A stretch of DNA of 64,000 nt, taken from contig NZ_CP109442.1 in the NCBI RefSeq assembly GCF_036227205.1, positions 2,604,001-2,668,000 on the forward strand, given 5' to 3'. Made by a program: the position numbers and the translations under genes. This DNA comes from Amycolatopsis sp. NBC_01480. Lineage in GTDB: Bacteria > Actinomycetota > Actinomycetes > Mycobacteriales > Pseudonocardiaceae. The first letter of the stretch is position 1, and each line of letters begins with the position of its first letter. Under the pieces are notes generated by a model that worked only from the letters and a program-made list of their open reading frames with translations, was not told the DNA's origin and made no database searches. Below are positions 34,966 through 43,087 of the stretch, in pieces.

Positions 34966-35252
34966 GTACTGTCCACAATGGCCTCAACGTGGTGCGTCAC
35001 CCCGCGCGGGTGCAGGATCGACTCCCCCGGCCGCAGCGAAGCTTCGACGCCGCCGACCATGCCCGTCAGGTGGCCTTCGAGCAGGTAGACGATGCTGTCG
35101 TGGTCGTGGCTGTGCGGGGGCGAGGCCACGCCGGCCGGGTAGTGGATCTCGTAGGCCAGGCCGCTCGGCGCGCGTTGCAGCTCGCGCACGCGGCCGGTGC
35201 CGCCGAGCAGCGGGCGACCCTCCACTGTAGACAGAGCGTGCCACTCGCTCAC
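34917..35252 (-). CDS. small cupin-domain protein
   Basis: A 111-residue single cupin. Motif 1 is PPHSHDHDSIVYLLEGHLTG (metal ligands His, His, Glu-type positions) and motif 2 is PGESILHPRGVTHHVEA. It probably binds a divalent metal and either a small carboxylic or aromatic compound. GTG 35252 overlaps the MFS stop (GTGA), so it is translated together with the transporter. Substrate unknown. Confidence 0.85.
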   Translation of the reverse strand: MSEWHALSTVEGRPLLGGTGRVRELQRAPSGLAYEIHYPAGVASPPHSHDHDSIVYLLEGHLTGMVGGVEASLRPGESILHPRGVTHHVEAIVDSTWVEFKSPLPEQPPLA

Positions 35253-36544
35253 TCCGGATCCCTGCCGCCCCTGGCGATCAGCACCCCGACGAGGCTCACG
35301 ACGGCGGTGACGGCGAGGTAGCACGCCACCGCGACCCAGGTGTCGTAACCCGCGAGCAGGGCGGTGAACAACAGCGGCGCCGGAGCTCCGCCGATTACGC
35401 CGGCGAGAGTGTAGGCCAGCGAGCTGCCGGTGTAGCGCAGCCGTTCCGAGAACTGCTCGGTGACGAGGGCGGCCTGCGGGCCGTAAAGCGCCGAGTGGAT
35501 GACCAGCGCCAGCAGCACGCCGATGATCAACGCGGCGAACGAGCCGGCGCCCACCATCGGGAAGAACACAAACGGCCAGATCCCCGCCGCGATCACCGCC
35601 ACCAGGGTCAGCCCACGCCGTGAAACCCGGTCCGAAAGCGCGCCGAACGCCGGGATCAGCACGAGCTGCAGCGCCGAGCCGATCATCACCGCCGCGAGGC
35701 CCTGGCCGCGGGAAAGCGTTGTGTGCGAAGTGATGTACGTGAGGACGAAGACGGTGAAGAGCGCGTACAGCACGTCCGGGCACACCCGCACCAGCACGGC
35801 GGCGGCGAGCGCGCGGCGCTCCTCGCGGAAGACCTCCGAGATCGGCGCGGACGGGCGTTCGCCGAGTTCCGCGATGCGGCGGAACACCGGCGTCTCCTCC
35901 AGCTTCAGCCGGATCCATAGGCCGAACCCGACCAGCGCGCCGGACAGCAGGAACGCCACGCGCCAGCCCCACGACGTGAACTGCGCGTCGGTGAGCAGGG
36001 CGGCGAGCAGCGCCAGGACGCCGTTGGCCAGCAGGTTTCCGGCCGGCGGGCCGATCTGCGCGGCGGACGCCCAGAACCCGCGTTTCGCCGGATCACCGAA
36101 CTCACTGGACAGCAGCACGGCGCCGCCCCACTCGCCGCCGATTCCCACGCCCTGCGCGAACCGCAGCGCGACGAGCAGGATGGCCGCGAAGCCGCCGACA
36201 GCCGCGTACGTGGGCAGCAAGCCGATGAGGAACGTGCTCACGCCTGTGAGGATCAGCGTCACGACGAGCACGCGCTTGCGCCCCAGCCGGTCGCCGAGCC
36301 GGCCGAACACGAAGCCGCCGAGCGGACGTGCGAGATAGCCGACCGCGTACGTCGAGAACGCGGCCATGGTGCCCGCGAGCGCGTCGCCGGAGGGGAAGAA
36401 GAGGTGGCCGAAGATGGTCGCCGACGCCACCGAGTAGGCCGCGAAGTCGTACCACTCGAGGGCAGTGCCGGACAGGCTGGCCGCGAACGCGCGGCGGAGG
36501 GAGCGGCGGTCAGCGCCCGGCGCCGTGGTGACGTCTGGTGTCAT
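35249..36544 (-). CDS. MFS transporter, metabolite:H+ symporter type
   Basis: A 431-residue, 12-helix carrier of the MHS subfamily (shikimate, alpha-ketoglutarate and proline/betaine type). Typical parts: SLSGTALEWYDFAAYSV in helix 1, the loop motif GRLGDRLGRKRVL, RFAQGVGIGGEWGGAVLL and a second RxGR-like GALSDRVSRRGL loop. ATG 36544 is closest to the promoter; ATG 36562 sits inside the palindrome. The pairing with a cupin and a divergent DUF2848 gene suggests uptake and breakdown of an organic acid. Confidence 0.9.
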   Translation of the reverse strand: MTPDVTTAPGADRRSLRRAFAASLSGTALEWYDFAAYSVASATIFGHLFFPSGDALAGTMAAFSTYAVGYLARPLGGFVFGRLGDRLGRKRVLVVTLILTGVSTFLIGLLPTYAAVGGFAAILLVALRFAQGVGIGGEWGGAVLLSSEFGDPAKRGFWASAAQIGPPAGNLLANGVLALLAALLTDAQFTSWGWRVAFLLSGALVGFGLWIRLKLEETPVFRRIAELGERPSAPISEVFREERRALAAAVLVRVCPDVLYALFTVFVLTYITSHTTLSRGQGLAAVMIGSALQLVLIPAFGALSDRVSRRGLTLVAVIAAGIWPFVFFPMVGAGSFAALIIGVLLALVIHSALYGPQAALVTEQFSERLRYTGSSLAYTLAGVIGGAPAPLLFTALLAGYDTWVAVACYLAVTAVVSLVGVLIARGGRDPE

Positions 36545-36552
36545 AGTGCGGA

Positions 36553-36567
36553 TATACTCCATGTATA
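36553..36567. promoter_or_regulatory. TATAC-N5-GTATA operator between divergent genes
   Basis: A perfect inverted repeat TATACTCCATGTATA lies in the 57-nt gap between the MFS gene and the DUF2848 gene. It resembles GntR-family operators and could control both. No regulator gene is next to it. Confidence 0.5.
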
Positions 36568-36601
36568 CACGACCTGACGCAAGACTCCCGGAGGTATTCG
36601 G

Positions 36602-37267
36602 ATGCTGCGCTTCACCCTGCCCGACGGCACGGAGGCGGAAACGCCCGTACACACGCTGCTGAACGCCGGCTACGCGGGCCGCAGCCAGGACGACGTGGCG
36701 GCGCACGTGAAAGAGCTGGCTGAGCTGGGCGTTCCCGCGCCGAAGGTGACTCCCGCGCTGTACCCGGTGGCGCCGTACCTGGCGATGCAGACGGACTCCG
36801 TGCCGGCCCAACACGCCCGCACCTCCGGCGAGGCGGAGTGGGCGCTGGTCGTCACGCCGTCCGACGTGCTGCTGACCGCGGCCTGCGACCACACCGACCG
36901 GGCACTGGAGGTGCACGGGGTGGCGTGGAGCAAAAACGCGGGCCCGGACGTGCTGGCCCGCCGAGCGTGGCGCCTCTCGGATGTCGCCGACCACCTGGAC
37001 ACCCTCCGCCTCACCGCGCACGTCGACGGCGCCCTCCTGCAGGACGGCACCCTGGCCGAGCTGCTGACCCCCGCGTACTGGCTCGACGAGCTGCGCGCCC
37101 GCGGCCTGGCCACCCCGGGCACCGTGCTGCTGTCCGGCACCATCCCGATGGACCCGGCCGTCGACCAGTTCGGCACCCACTGGCAGGTCACCCTCACCGA
37201 CCCCGAGACCGACGCGGTGATCGACCTCGCCTACGACGTGCGGCTGCTGCCGGAGCCGACGGAGTAA
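36602..37267 (+). CDS. DUF2848 family protein
   Basis: A 221-residue protein, recognisable by the DUF2848 N-terminal pattern (LRFTLPDGT..., NAGYAGRSQDDVAAHVKELAELGVPAPKVTPALYPVAPYLAMQTD) and the C-terminal GTVLLSGTIPM, which resembles the fumarylacetoacetate hydrolase fold. ATG 36602 follows GGAGG by 8 nt. It diverges from the MFS-cupin pair with a shared palindromic operator, so all three probably serve one catabolic path. Reaction unknown. Confidence 0.8.
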   Translation: MLRFTLPDGTEAETPVHTLLNAGYAGRSQDDVAAHVKELAELGVPAPKVTPALYPVAPYLAMQTDSVPAQHARTSGEAEWALVVTPSDVLLTAACDHTDRALEVHGVAWSKNAGPDVLARRAWRLSDVADHLDTLRLTAHVDGALLQDGTLAELLTPAYWLDELRARGLATPGTVLLSGTIPMDPAVDQFGTHWQVTLTDPETDAVIDLAYDVRLLPEPTE

Positions 37268-37400
37268 ACCGGGGCTGCCAGGGAACGGGTTACCCGGATA
37301 AGGCAAGGCAAAAATAACCGAGGACACCCTTCCTTAACCGGATCAACGCCACAAAACCAGGATCTCGCAAACCTCCCCATTCCGTGTTTCACTATTCATC

Positions 37401-38126
37401 GTGACCGAGACGATGGACGCCGCTGAGGCGCATGCGCATGAGCCGCACGAGGGGATCGGGGGGAAGCTGAACTGGTTGCGGGCCGGGGTTCTCGGGGCGA
37501 ACGACGGGATCGTGTCCGTCGCCGGGATCGTGGTGGGGGTCGCGGGGGCGACGGTGAACAGCACGGCGATCCTCACTGCCGGAATTGCCGGACTGGTGGC
37601 CGGCGCGTTTTCGATGGCCGGTGGGGAATACGTCAGCGTCAGCACCCAGCGCGACACCGAACAGGCGTTGCTGCAGCTCGAGAAGCAAGAGCTGAAATCA
37701 ATGCCCGAGGCCGAGGAACGGGAACTCGCGCAAATCTACGAAGGCAAGGGCCTTTCGCCCGAGCTGGCCGCGCAGGTGGCGCGTGAGCTGACCGCGAAGG
37801 ACGCGTTCCAGGCGCACGCCGAGGCCGAGCTGGGCATCGACCCGGACAACCTCACCAGCCCGTGGCAGGCGGCGTGGGCCTCGCTGCTCGCGTTCTCCGT
37901 CGGGGCGCTGCTGCCGTTGCTGGCGATCGCCTGGGCGAGCGTGTCGGTCCGGGTCTGGGCCTGCGCGGCGGCCGTGGTCGTCGGCCTCACCCTGACCGGG
38001 TTCGTCAGCGCGAAGCTCGGTGACGCGAAGGTGGGGCGCGCGATCCTGCGCAACGTCGGCGTCGGCGCCCTGACCATGCTCGTCACGTATTTCGTCGGGG
38101 TGCTGTTCGGTACCACCGTCGGCTGA
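37401..38126 (+). CDS. VIT1/CCC1-family transporter
   Basis: A 241-residue Fe2+/Mn2+ transporter-like membrane protein. The family start is clear (KLNWLRAGVLGANDGIVSVAGIVVGVAGA), then SMAGGEYVSVSTQRDTEQALL, a cytoplasmic Glu/Ala-rich helical stretch (residues ~85-150) with the metal-binding Glu residues, and three C-terminal helices. His-rich HAHEPHEG precedes helix 1. GTG 37401 is the best start by similarity. It probably exports or stores iron or manganese. It stands apart with 36 nt to the next gene. Confidence 0.92.
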   Translation: MTETMDAAEAHAHEPHEGIGGKLNWLRAGVLGANDGIVSVAGIVVGVAGATVNSTAILTAGIAGLVAGAFSMAGGEYVSVSTQRDTEQALLQLEKQELKSMPEAEERELAQIYEGKGLSPELAAQVARELTAKDAFQAHAEAELGIDPDNLTSPWQAAWASLLAFSVGALLPLLAIAWASVSVRVWACAAAVVVGLTLTGFVSAKLGDAKVGRAILRNVGVGALTMLVTYFVGVLFGTTVG

Positions 38127-38162
38127 GGGAACAGCCCGGACGGCGAGGGTGTTGCGCGTTAC

Positions 38163-38594
38163 ATGCCGAAGCCATTCAGTGATGCCGACCGAGACGAATT
38201 CCTCGCCGGCGCGCACATCGCCGTGCTGTCCGTCGCCGCCGATGACGGCCGCCCGCCGGCGAGCGTGCCGATTTGGTACGACTACACCCCGGGCGGCGAT
38301 TTCGTGATCAACACCGGCGCCAGACACCGCAAGTCCCGGCTCATCCGGAAGGCCGGCGTGGTGACGCTGGTCGTGCAGCGCGAGGAACCGCCCTACCAGT
38401 ACGTCATCGTCGAGGGCACCGTGGTCGACGCCGCCACGCCGTCGCCGTTGTCCGCCCGGGAGGCCATCGCCATCCGCTACTTCGGCGAGGAAGGCGGGCG
38501 CGAGTTCGCCGACCGCATGGACGGCACCGCCAGCGTGCTGTTCACCATCCGCCCCGACCGCTGGACCACCGCGGACTACTCCGGCGACTTCTGA
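38163..38594 (+). CDS. pyridoxamine 5'-phosphate oxidase-like flavin/F420 protein
   Basis: A 143-residue split-barrel protein. The PPOX pattern is visible: FLAGAHIAVLSVAADDGRPPASVPIWYDYTPGGDFVINTGARHRKSRLIRKAGVVTLVVQREE, ending RPDRWTTADYSGDF. Members bind FMN or F420 and act as small reductases, or have no known function. It may be co-transcribed with the VIT1-like gene 36 nt upstream. A terminator hairpin follows. Confidence 0.85.
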   Translation: MPKPFSDADRDEFLAGAHIAVLSVAADDGRPPASVPIWYDYTPGGDFVINTGARHRKSRLIRKAGVVTLVVQREEPPYQYVIVEGTVVDAATPSPLSAREAIAIRYFGEEGGREFADRMDGTASVLFTIRPDRWTTADYSGDF

Positions 38595-38601
38595 CCGGCA
38601 C

Positions 38602-38633
38602 GCGAGTGGCGGCCCGGCCGGGGCCGCCACTCG
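38602..38633. terminator. bidirectional terminator
   Basis: GCGAGTGGCGGCCC (38602-38615) and GGGCCGCCACTCGC (38620-38633) form a 14-bp stem with a 4-nt loop between the convergent PPOX and POT genes. Confidence 0.85.
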
Positions 38634-38642
38634 CGCACGGAC

Positions 38643-40100
38643 CTAGTGCACGCCCTTCATCAACCGCCGGATGAACGGGATGAGCGCGAACAGCGCCAGC
38701 CCGATCACGATCGCGACCCCGCCGATGATGCTGAAGTACGGCGTCTCGTTGTCCACCGAGTACGACTCGGCGAGCTTGCCCGACATTGCCGTGCCCAGTG
38801 AGACGGACAGGAAGTTCAGCGCCACCATCTGCGTCCGGAACGCCTCCGGTGCGAGCTTCGTCGACAGCGACAGCCCGACCGGCGAAAGCATCAGCTCCGC
38901 AATCGTGAACACCAGCAGGATGCCGGCCAGCGCGATCAATGGGCTGCCGTTCTTCCCGGTGTTCACCATCGGCAGGAACAGCAGGAACGCCGCGCCCATC
39001 AGCACGGTGCCGAGCACGAACTTCATCGGCGTCGACGGCTGCTTCGGGCCGAGCTTGACCCAGATCGCGGCGATCACCGGGGCGAACACGATGATGAACA
39101 CCGGGTTGATCGAGTTGACCCAGGACACCGGCATCGTCCAGCCGAACAGGCCGCGGTCGAGCCGCTGGTCCGCGTAGGCCGCGACCACAGTGGACTGCTG
39201 CTGGTACAGCGAGAAGAACGCCGCGCTGGCGATGTACATCGGGATGAACGAGAACACCCGGCTGCGCTCTTCCGAGGTGATCTTCCGGCTGGTAAGGATC
39301 ATCACGAAGTAGCCGATCGAAATGGCCACCACGACGTAGACGACCACGTCCGCGAGGTTGTCCGGCGTGATCACCCCCGAGATGATGAGCACCGCGATCA
39401 CGGCGACGATCAGCACGGCGCCGGCGATGGTCATCAGGCGCTTCGAGGCGGGCAGCGGGTTCGGGATCTCCGACGCCCGCGCGCCCAGGTTCTTGCGGCC
39501 GATCGTGTACTGGGTCAGGCCCAGCGCCATGCCGATCGCGGCCAGGCCGAAGCCGAGGTGGAAGCCGACCTCCTGCTGCGCGAGGCCGGTGAGCAGCGGG
39601 CCGATGAACCCGCCGAGGTTGATGCCCATGTAGAAGATCGTGAAGCCGGCGTCGCGGCGCTCGTCACCCTCGGCGTAGAGCGTGCCGACGACGGCGGTCG
39701 CGTTGGCCTTCAGCCCGCCCGAGCCGATGGCGACGAGCGCGAGGCCGACGCCGATGCCGGTCAGCCCCGGCAGCAGCGCCAGGCTGATGTGGCCGAGCAT
39801 GATCAGGATCGCGCTGTAGAACAGCGTCCGCTCGGAGCCCAGCAGCCGGTCGGCCACCCACGCCCCGATCACGGAGCACAGGTAGACCGTGCCGCCGTAC
39901 GCGCCGACGATGCCCAGCGCGGCGCTCTGGTCGATGCCGAGCCCGCCCTGGTCGACCTTGTAATAAAGGTAGATCGCGAGAATGCCGAGCATCCCGTAGT
40001 ACGAGAACCGCTCCCACATCTCGACGCCGAAGAGGTTCGCCAGCCCTCGTGGGTGCCCGAAGAACCTCGTGTCCTGCTGGACCTCGTTGGAGGTACTCAC
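38643..40100 (-). CDS. POT/PTR-family proton-dependent oligopeptide transporter
   Basis: A 485-residue carrier with 12-14 helices that imports di- and tripeptides with protons. The POT signatures are present: GVEMWERFSYYGMLGILAIYLY (ExxERFxYY) in helix 1, GAWVADRLLGSERT and FTIFYMGINLGGFIGPLLTG. GTG 40100 starts MSTSNEVQQDTRFFGHPRGL; no strong SD is visible. It may also recover peptides released during cell-wall turnover, but no operon link shows this. Confidence 0.93.
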   Translation of the reverse strand: MSTSNEVQQDTRFFGHPRGLANLFGVEMWERFSYYGMLGILAIYLYYKVDQGGLGIDQSAALGIVGAYGGTVYLCSVIGAWVADRLLGSERTLFYSAILIMLGHISLALLPGLTGIGVGLALVAIGSGGLKANATAVVGTLYAEGDERRDAGFTIFYMGINLGGFIGPLLTGLAQQEVGFHLGFGLAAIGMALGLTQYTIGRKNLGARASEIPNPLPASKRLMTIAGAVLIVAVIAVLIISGVITPDNLADVVVYVVVAISIGYFVMILTSRKITSEERSRVFSFIPMYIASAAFFSLYQQQSTVVAAYADQRLDRGLFGWTMPVSWVNSINPVFIIVFAPVIAAIWVKLGPKQPSTPMKFVLGTVLMGAAFLLFLPMVNTGKNGSPLIALAGILLVFTIAELMLSPVGLSLSTKLAPEAFRTQMVALNFLSVSLGTAMSGKLAESYSVDNETPYFSIIGGVAIVIGLALFALIPFIRRLMKGVH

Positions 40101-40314
40101 AACTTTTCGTCCCTGCTCTAGACAACGCTGTCGTGCTCGATTCGCATGCTAGAAGGCGAACTGGTGAACGGGACACCAGCACCGGGTGTGGGGAGGGTCA
40201 TGATGATCACGGGACACGCCCGATCGTGCGTTAAAATGTCGTCAATGGTGCGCCGGGAAGTCTGGTCGGCAACGGTGTTCGTGTTGCCCGCCCGCTTCTC
40301 GGAGGTTCTTGCCT

Positions 40315-41520
40315 GTGATCGCTTCCCGCCCGGCCCGGATGGCCACTGAATTCGCCCGTTACCTGCGCACCGAGACCACCGGCGGGATCATCCTGCTGGT
40401 GGCCACCGCGGTCGCGCTGATCTGGGCGAACTCGCCGCTCGGTGACGTTTACCAGTCGGTGCGCGACTTCCGCATCGGTCCCGGCTTCCTGCACCTGAAC
40501 CTGTCGATCGGAGACTGGGCGAAGGACGGCTTGCTCGCCCTGTTCTTCTTCGTCGCCGGGCTGGAGCTCAAGCGCGAACTCGTGGTCGGCGAGCTGTCCC
40601 GGTTCAAGCAGGCGGTGCTGCCGGTGATCGCGGCGGTCGGCGGCATGGTCGTGCCCGCGGTCTTCGCGCTGGCCGTGGTCTGGGGCTCGCCGGGCGCCGA
40701 CCGCGCGTGGGCCATCCCGGTGGCCACGGACATCGCGTTCGCCCTCGGGGTGCTGGCGCTGACGGCGTCGAACCTGCCGAGCAGCGCGCGCGTCTTCCTG
40801 CTGTCCCTGGCGGTGGTCGACGACCTGGGCGCGATCCTGGTGATCGCCATCGTGTTCACCACGGGGTTCAATTTCGTCGCGGCGGGCATCGCGGTTGTCG
40901 CGCTCGCGCTGTACGCATTCCTTCAGCACAAGCGCGTGCGCACGGCGTGGCTGTACGTGCCGCTCGCGCTGATCGTGTGGGTCGCGGTGCACTCGGCGGG
41001 CATCCACGCGACGATCGCCGGCGTCGCGCTCGGCCTGCTCACACGAGTGCGGCCGGACGAGGGCGAAGCCGAATCACCCGCGCTGCGCCTGGAACACCGG
41101 CTTCAGCCGTGGTCGGCTGCCGTCGCGGTGCCGCTCTTCGCGCTCTTCGCCGCGGGTATCTCGGTGAGCGTTCACGCGCTGGGCGAAGTCTTCACCACGG
41201 CGTTGCCGCTGGCCGTCCTGATCGGACTGATCGGCGGGAAGTTCGTCGGCATCCTCGGCGCGAGCCTGCTGGCCGTCCGGCTCCGCATCGCCGAAAAACC
41301 CAGCGGCACGGGCTGGCGCGACATCGCCGCGCTGGCTCTGCTCGGCGGCGTCGGGTTCACCGTGAGCCTGCTGATCGCCGATCTGGCGCTTGAAGGCGAG
41401 GCTGCAGAACTCGCGAAGGCGGCCGTGCTGATCGCCTCGGCGATCGCCTCGCTGGCCGCCGCGGCGCTGCTGGTCCGGCGCAGCCGGGCCCACGCACGGG
41501 CTGACACCGGCGAAGACTGA
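40315..41520 (+). CDS. nhaA: Na+/H+ antiporter NhaA
   Basis: A 401-residue, 12-helix antiporter that exports Na+ in exchange for H+. Key elements: FFFVAGLELKRELVVGEL, PVATDIAFALGVLAL (helix IV Asp) and LSLAVVDDLGAILVIA with the paired Asp of the ion site. The end carries GGVGFTVSLLIADLAL. GTG 40315 is preferred because GGAGG at 40301-40305 is 9 nt away; TTG 40309 is only 3 nt from it. Monocistronic. Confidence 0.94.
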   Translation: MIASRPARMATEFARYLRTETTGGIILLVATAVALIWANSPLGDVYQSVRDFRIGPGFLHLNLSIGDWAKDGLLALFFFVAGLELKRELVVGELSRFKQAVLPVIAAVGGMVVPAVFALAVVWGSPGADRAWAIPVATDIAFALGVLALTASNLPSSARVFLLSLAVVDDLGAILVIAIVFTTGFNFVAAGIAVVALALYAFLQHKRVRTAWLYVPLALIVWVAVHSAGIHATIAGVALGLLTRVRPDEGEAESPALRLEHRLQPWSAAVAVPLFALFAAGISVSVHALGEVFTTALPLAVLIGLIGGKFVGILGASLLAVRLRIAEKPSGTGWRDIAALALLGGVGFTVSLLIADLALEGEAAELAKAAVLIASAIASLAAAALLVRRSRAHARADTGED

Positions 41521-41588
41521 CGCAGCCGATCCCGACACTCCCGGCAGTCCGTCGCGCCCGGGGATCGGGTCCGTGGCACGATGACCCG

Positions 41589-42086
41589 GTGAGCAGCCCC
41601 AAACACGAGCGAACCGGCCCCGACGGCGTGGGGGCCGTGCCCTACCTGCCCCTCTCCAGCGATGAGGAGGCCGCGGCGGGCGAGCAGTCCATCGGCAAGC
41701 TGGTCGGCGACGCCACACAGCACATTTCGACGCTGGTCCGGGCCGAGGTCGAGCTGGCGAAGTCGGAGCTGATCGGCGAGGTGAAGAAGGCGCTGAAGGG
41801 CGCTGTCTTCTTCCTGATCGCGCTGGCCGTGCTGCTCTACAGCACGTACTTCCTCTTCCTCTTCGTGGCGGAGATCCTGTCCGACTGGTGGGGCGTGCGC
41901 TGGCCGGCGTTCCTCACCGTGTTCGGCCTGATGCTGATCACCACGCTGGTCACGGCGTTCATCGGCTGGCGCAAGGTGAAGAAGCTGAAGGCGCCGGAGC
42001 GCACCATCGGCAGCGTCAAGGAGACGGCCGCGGCGCTGAAGCCGCGCCGCGCCGCCGAAGACGACCTGCCCGCGACCAGCGCCTGA
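41589..42086 (+). CDS. phage-holin-superfamily III membrane protein (Rv3669-like)
   Basis: A 165-residue protein of the actinobacterial Holin-X family (PF07332 type). An amphipathic segment (SIGKLVGDATQHISTLVRAEVELAKSELIGEVKKALKG) precedes two membrane helices (AVFFLIALAVLLYSTYFLFLFVA and PAFLTVFGLMLITTLVTAFIGW) and a basic tail. Despite the name it is a chromosomal gene at the Rv3669 position, and a lytic role is doubtful. It lies 38 nt before the EphE-like gene and probably shares its transcript. Confidence 0.88.
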   Translation: MSSPKHERTGPDGVGAVPYLPLSSDEEAAAGEQSIGKLVGDATQHISTLVRAEVELAKSELIGEVKKALKGAVFFLIALAVLLYSTYFLFLFVAEILSDWWGVRWPAFLTVFGLMLITTLVTAFIGWRKVKKLKAPERTIGSVKETAAALKPRRAAEDDLPATSA

Positions 42087-42124
42087 CCCGGCGCCGGCGT
42101 TCCCTCGCTGAGGCGGTGCACGCG

Positions 42125-43057
42125 GTGTCGTCCAAGCCCGATCCGTCGATCGTCCGCACCGACGGCCCGTGGACGCACCGTGACGTCTCCGCCAACGGCA
42201 TCCGGCTGCACGTCGCCGAGGCGGGCGACGGGCCGCTGGTCCTTTTCCTGCACGGGTTCGGCGAGTTCTGGTGGGCCTGGCACCACCAGCTGCCCGCGCT
42301 GGCCGAGGCGGGCTACCGCGCCGTCGCCGTCGACCTGCGCGGCTACGGCGACTCCGACAAACCCCCGCGCGGCTACGACGCGTGGACGCTCGCCGGTGAC
42401 GTCGGTGGCCTGATCAAAGCCCTCGGCGCCCGTCGCGCCCATCTCGTCGGCCACGCCTGGGGCGGGATGCTCGCCTGGACGGTGGCCGCCCTGCACCCCC
42501 GGCTCGTCGCCTCCGTGACGGCCGTCGGCGCGGCGCACCCGCTGGCGCTGAAGTCCGCGGTCAAGCGCTCCGCGTGGCACGTCCGCCGCAGCCAGGCCCG
42601 CGCCGTCGGGCACCTGTTCCGCTTCCAGGTGCCGATGGCGCCGGAGAAGTGGCTGGTGCGCGACAGCGCCGCGGCGGTCGAGGGGCTCTTCCACTCCTGG
42701 TCCGGCCCCGGCTGGCGGTCCTCACCGGACTTCGCCGTGAGCGCCGGCCGGTTCCGCCAGGCGATGCTGGTGCCGGGCGTCGCGCACTCCGCGCTGGAGT
42801 ACTACCGCTGGGCCTTCCGCGCCCAGTTCCGCGGCGAGGGCAGGCGGTTCACCGACGCGGTGGACAAACGCGTGGCCGCGCCCCTGCTGCAGCTGCACGG
42901 CGCCGTGGACACCTGCATCGTCCCGGAGACCGCGCTGGAATCCGTGCACTGGGCCGGGCCGCACACCGAGCCCCGGATCTGGAACGGCATCGGGCACTTC
43001 CCGCACCTCGAAGACCCGGACCGCGTGACGAAGTCCATTGTGGACTTCATCGGCTGA
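42125..43057 (+). CDS. ephE: alpha/beta-hydrolase, EphE-like, no nucleophile at the elbow
   Basis: A 310-residue alpha/beta-hydrolase similar to the EphE epoxide hydrolase group (Rv3670). The oxyanion motif is FLHGFGEFWWAWHHQLPALAEAGYRAVAVDLRGYGDSDKP and the C-terminal His is in GIGHFPHLEDP. The nucleophile elbow reads VGHAWGG: the position expected to be Asp or Ser is Ala, so classical catalysis should fail. GTG 42125 is chosen because GAGG lies about 10 nt upstream; GTG 42116 is possible. Divergence of the active site is stated from sequence alone. Confidence 0.8.
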   Translation: MSSKPDPSIVRTDGPWTHRDVSANGIRLHVAEAGDGPLVLFLHGFGEFWWAWHHQLPALAEAGYRAVAVDLRGYGDSDKPPRGYDAWTLAGDVGGLIKALGARRAHLVGHAWGGMLAWTVAALHPRLVASVTAVGAAHPLALKSAVKRSAWHVRRSQARAVGHLFRFQVPMAPEKWLVRDSAAAVEGLFHSWSGPGWRSSPDFAVSAGRFRQAMLVPGVAHSALEYYRWAFRAQFRGEGRRFTDAVDKRVAAPLLQLHGAVDTCIVPETALESVHWAGPHTEPRIWNGIGHFPHLEDPDRVTKSIVDFIG

Positions 43058-43087
43058 CCGGTCGCCCGCGCTGGTCGCGTCCCGCTT

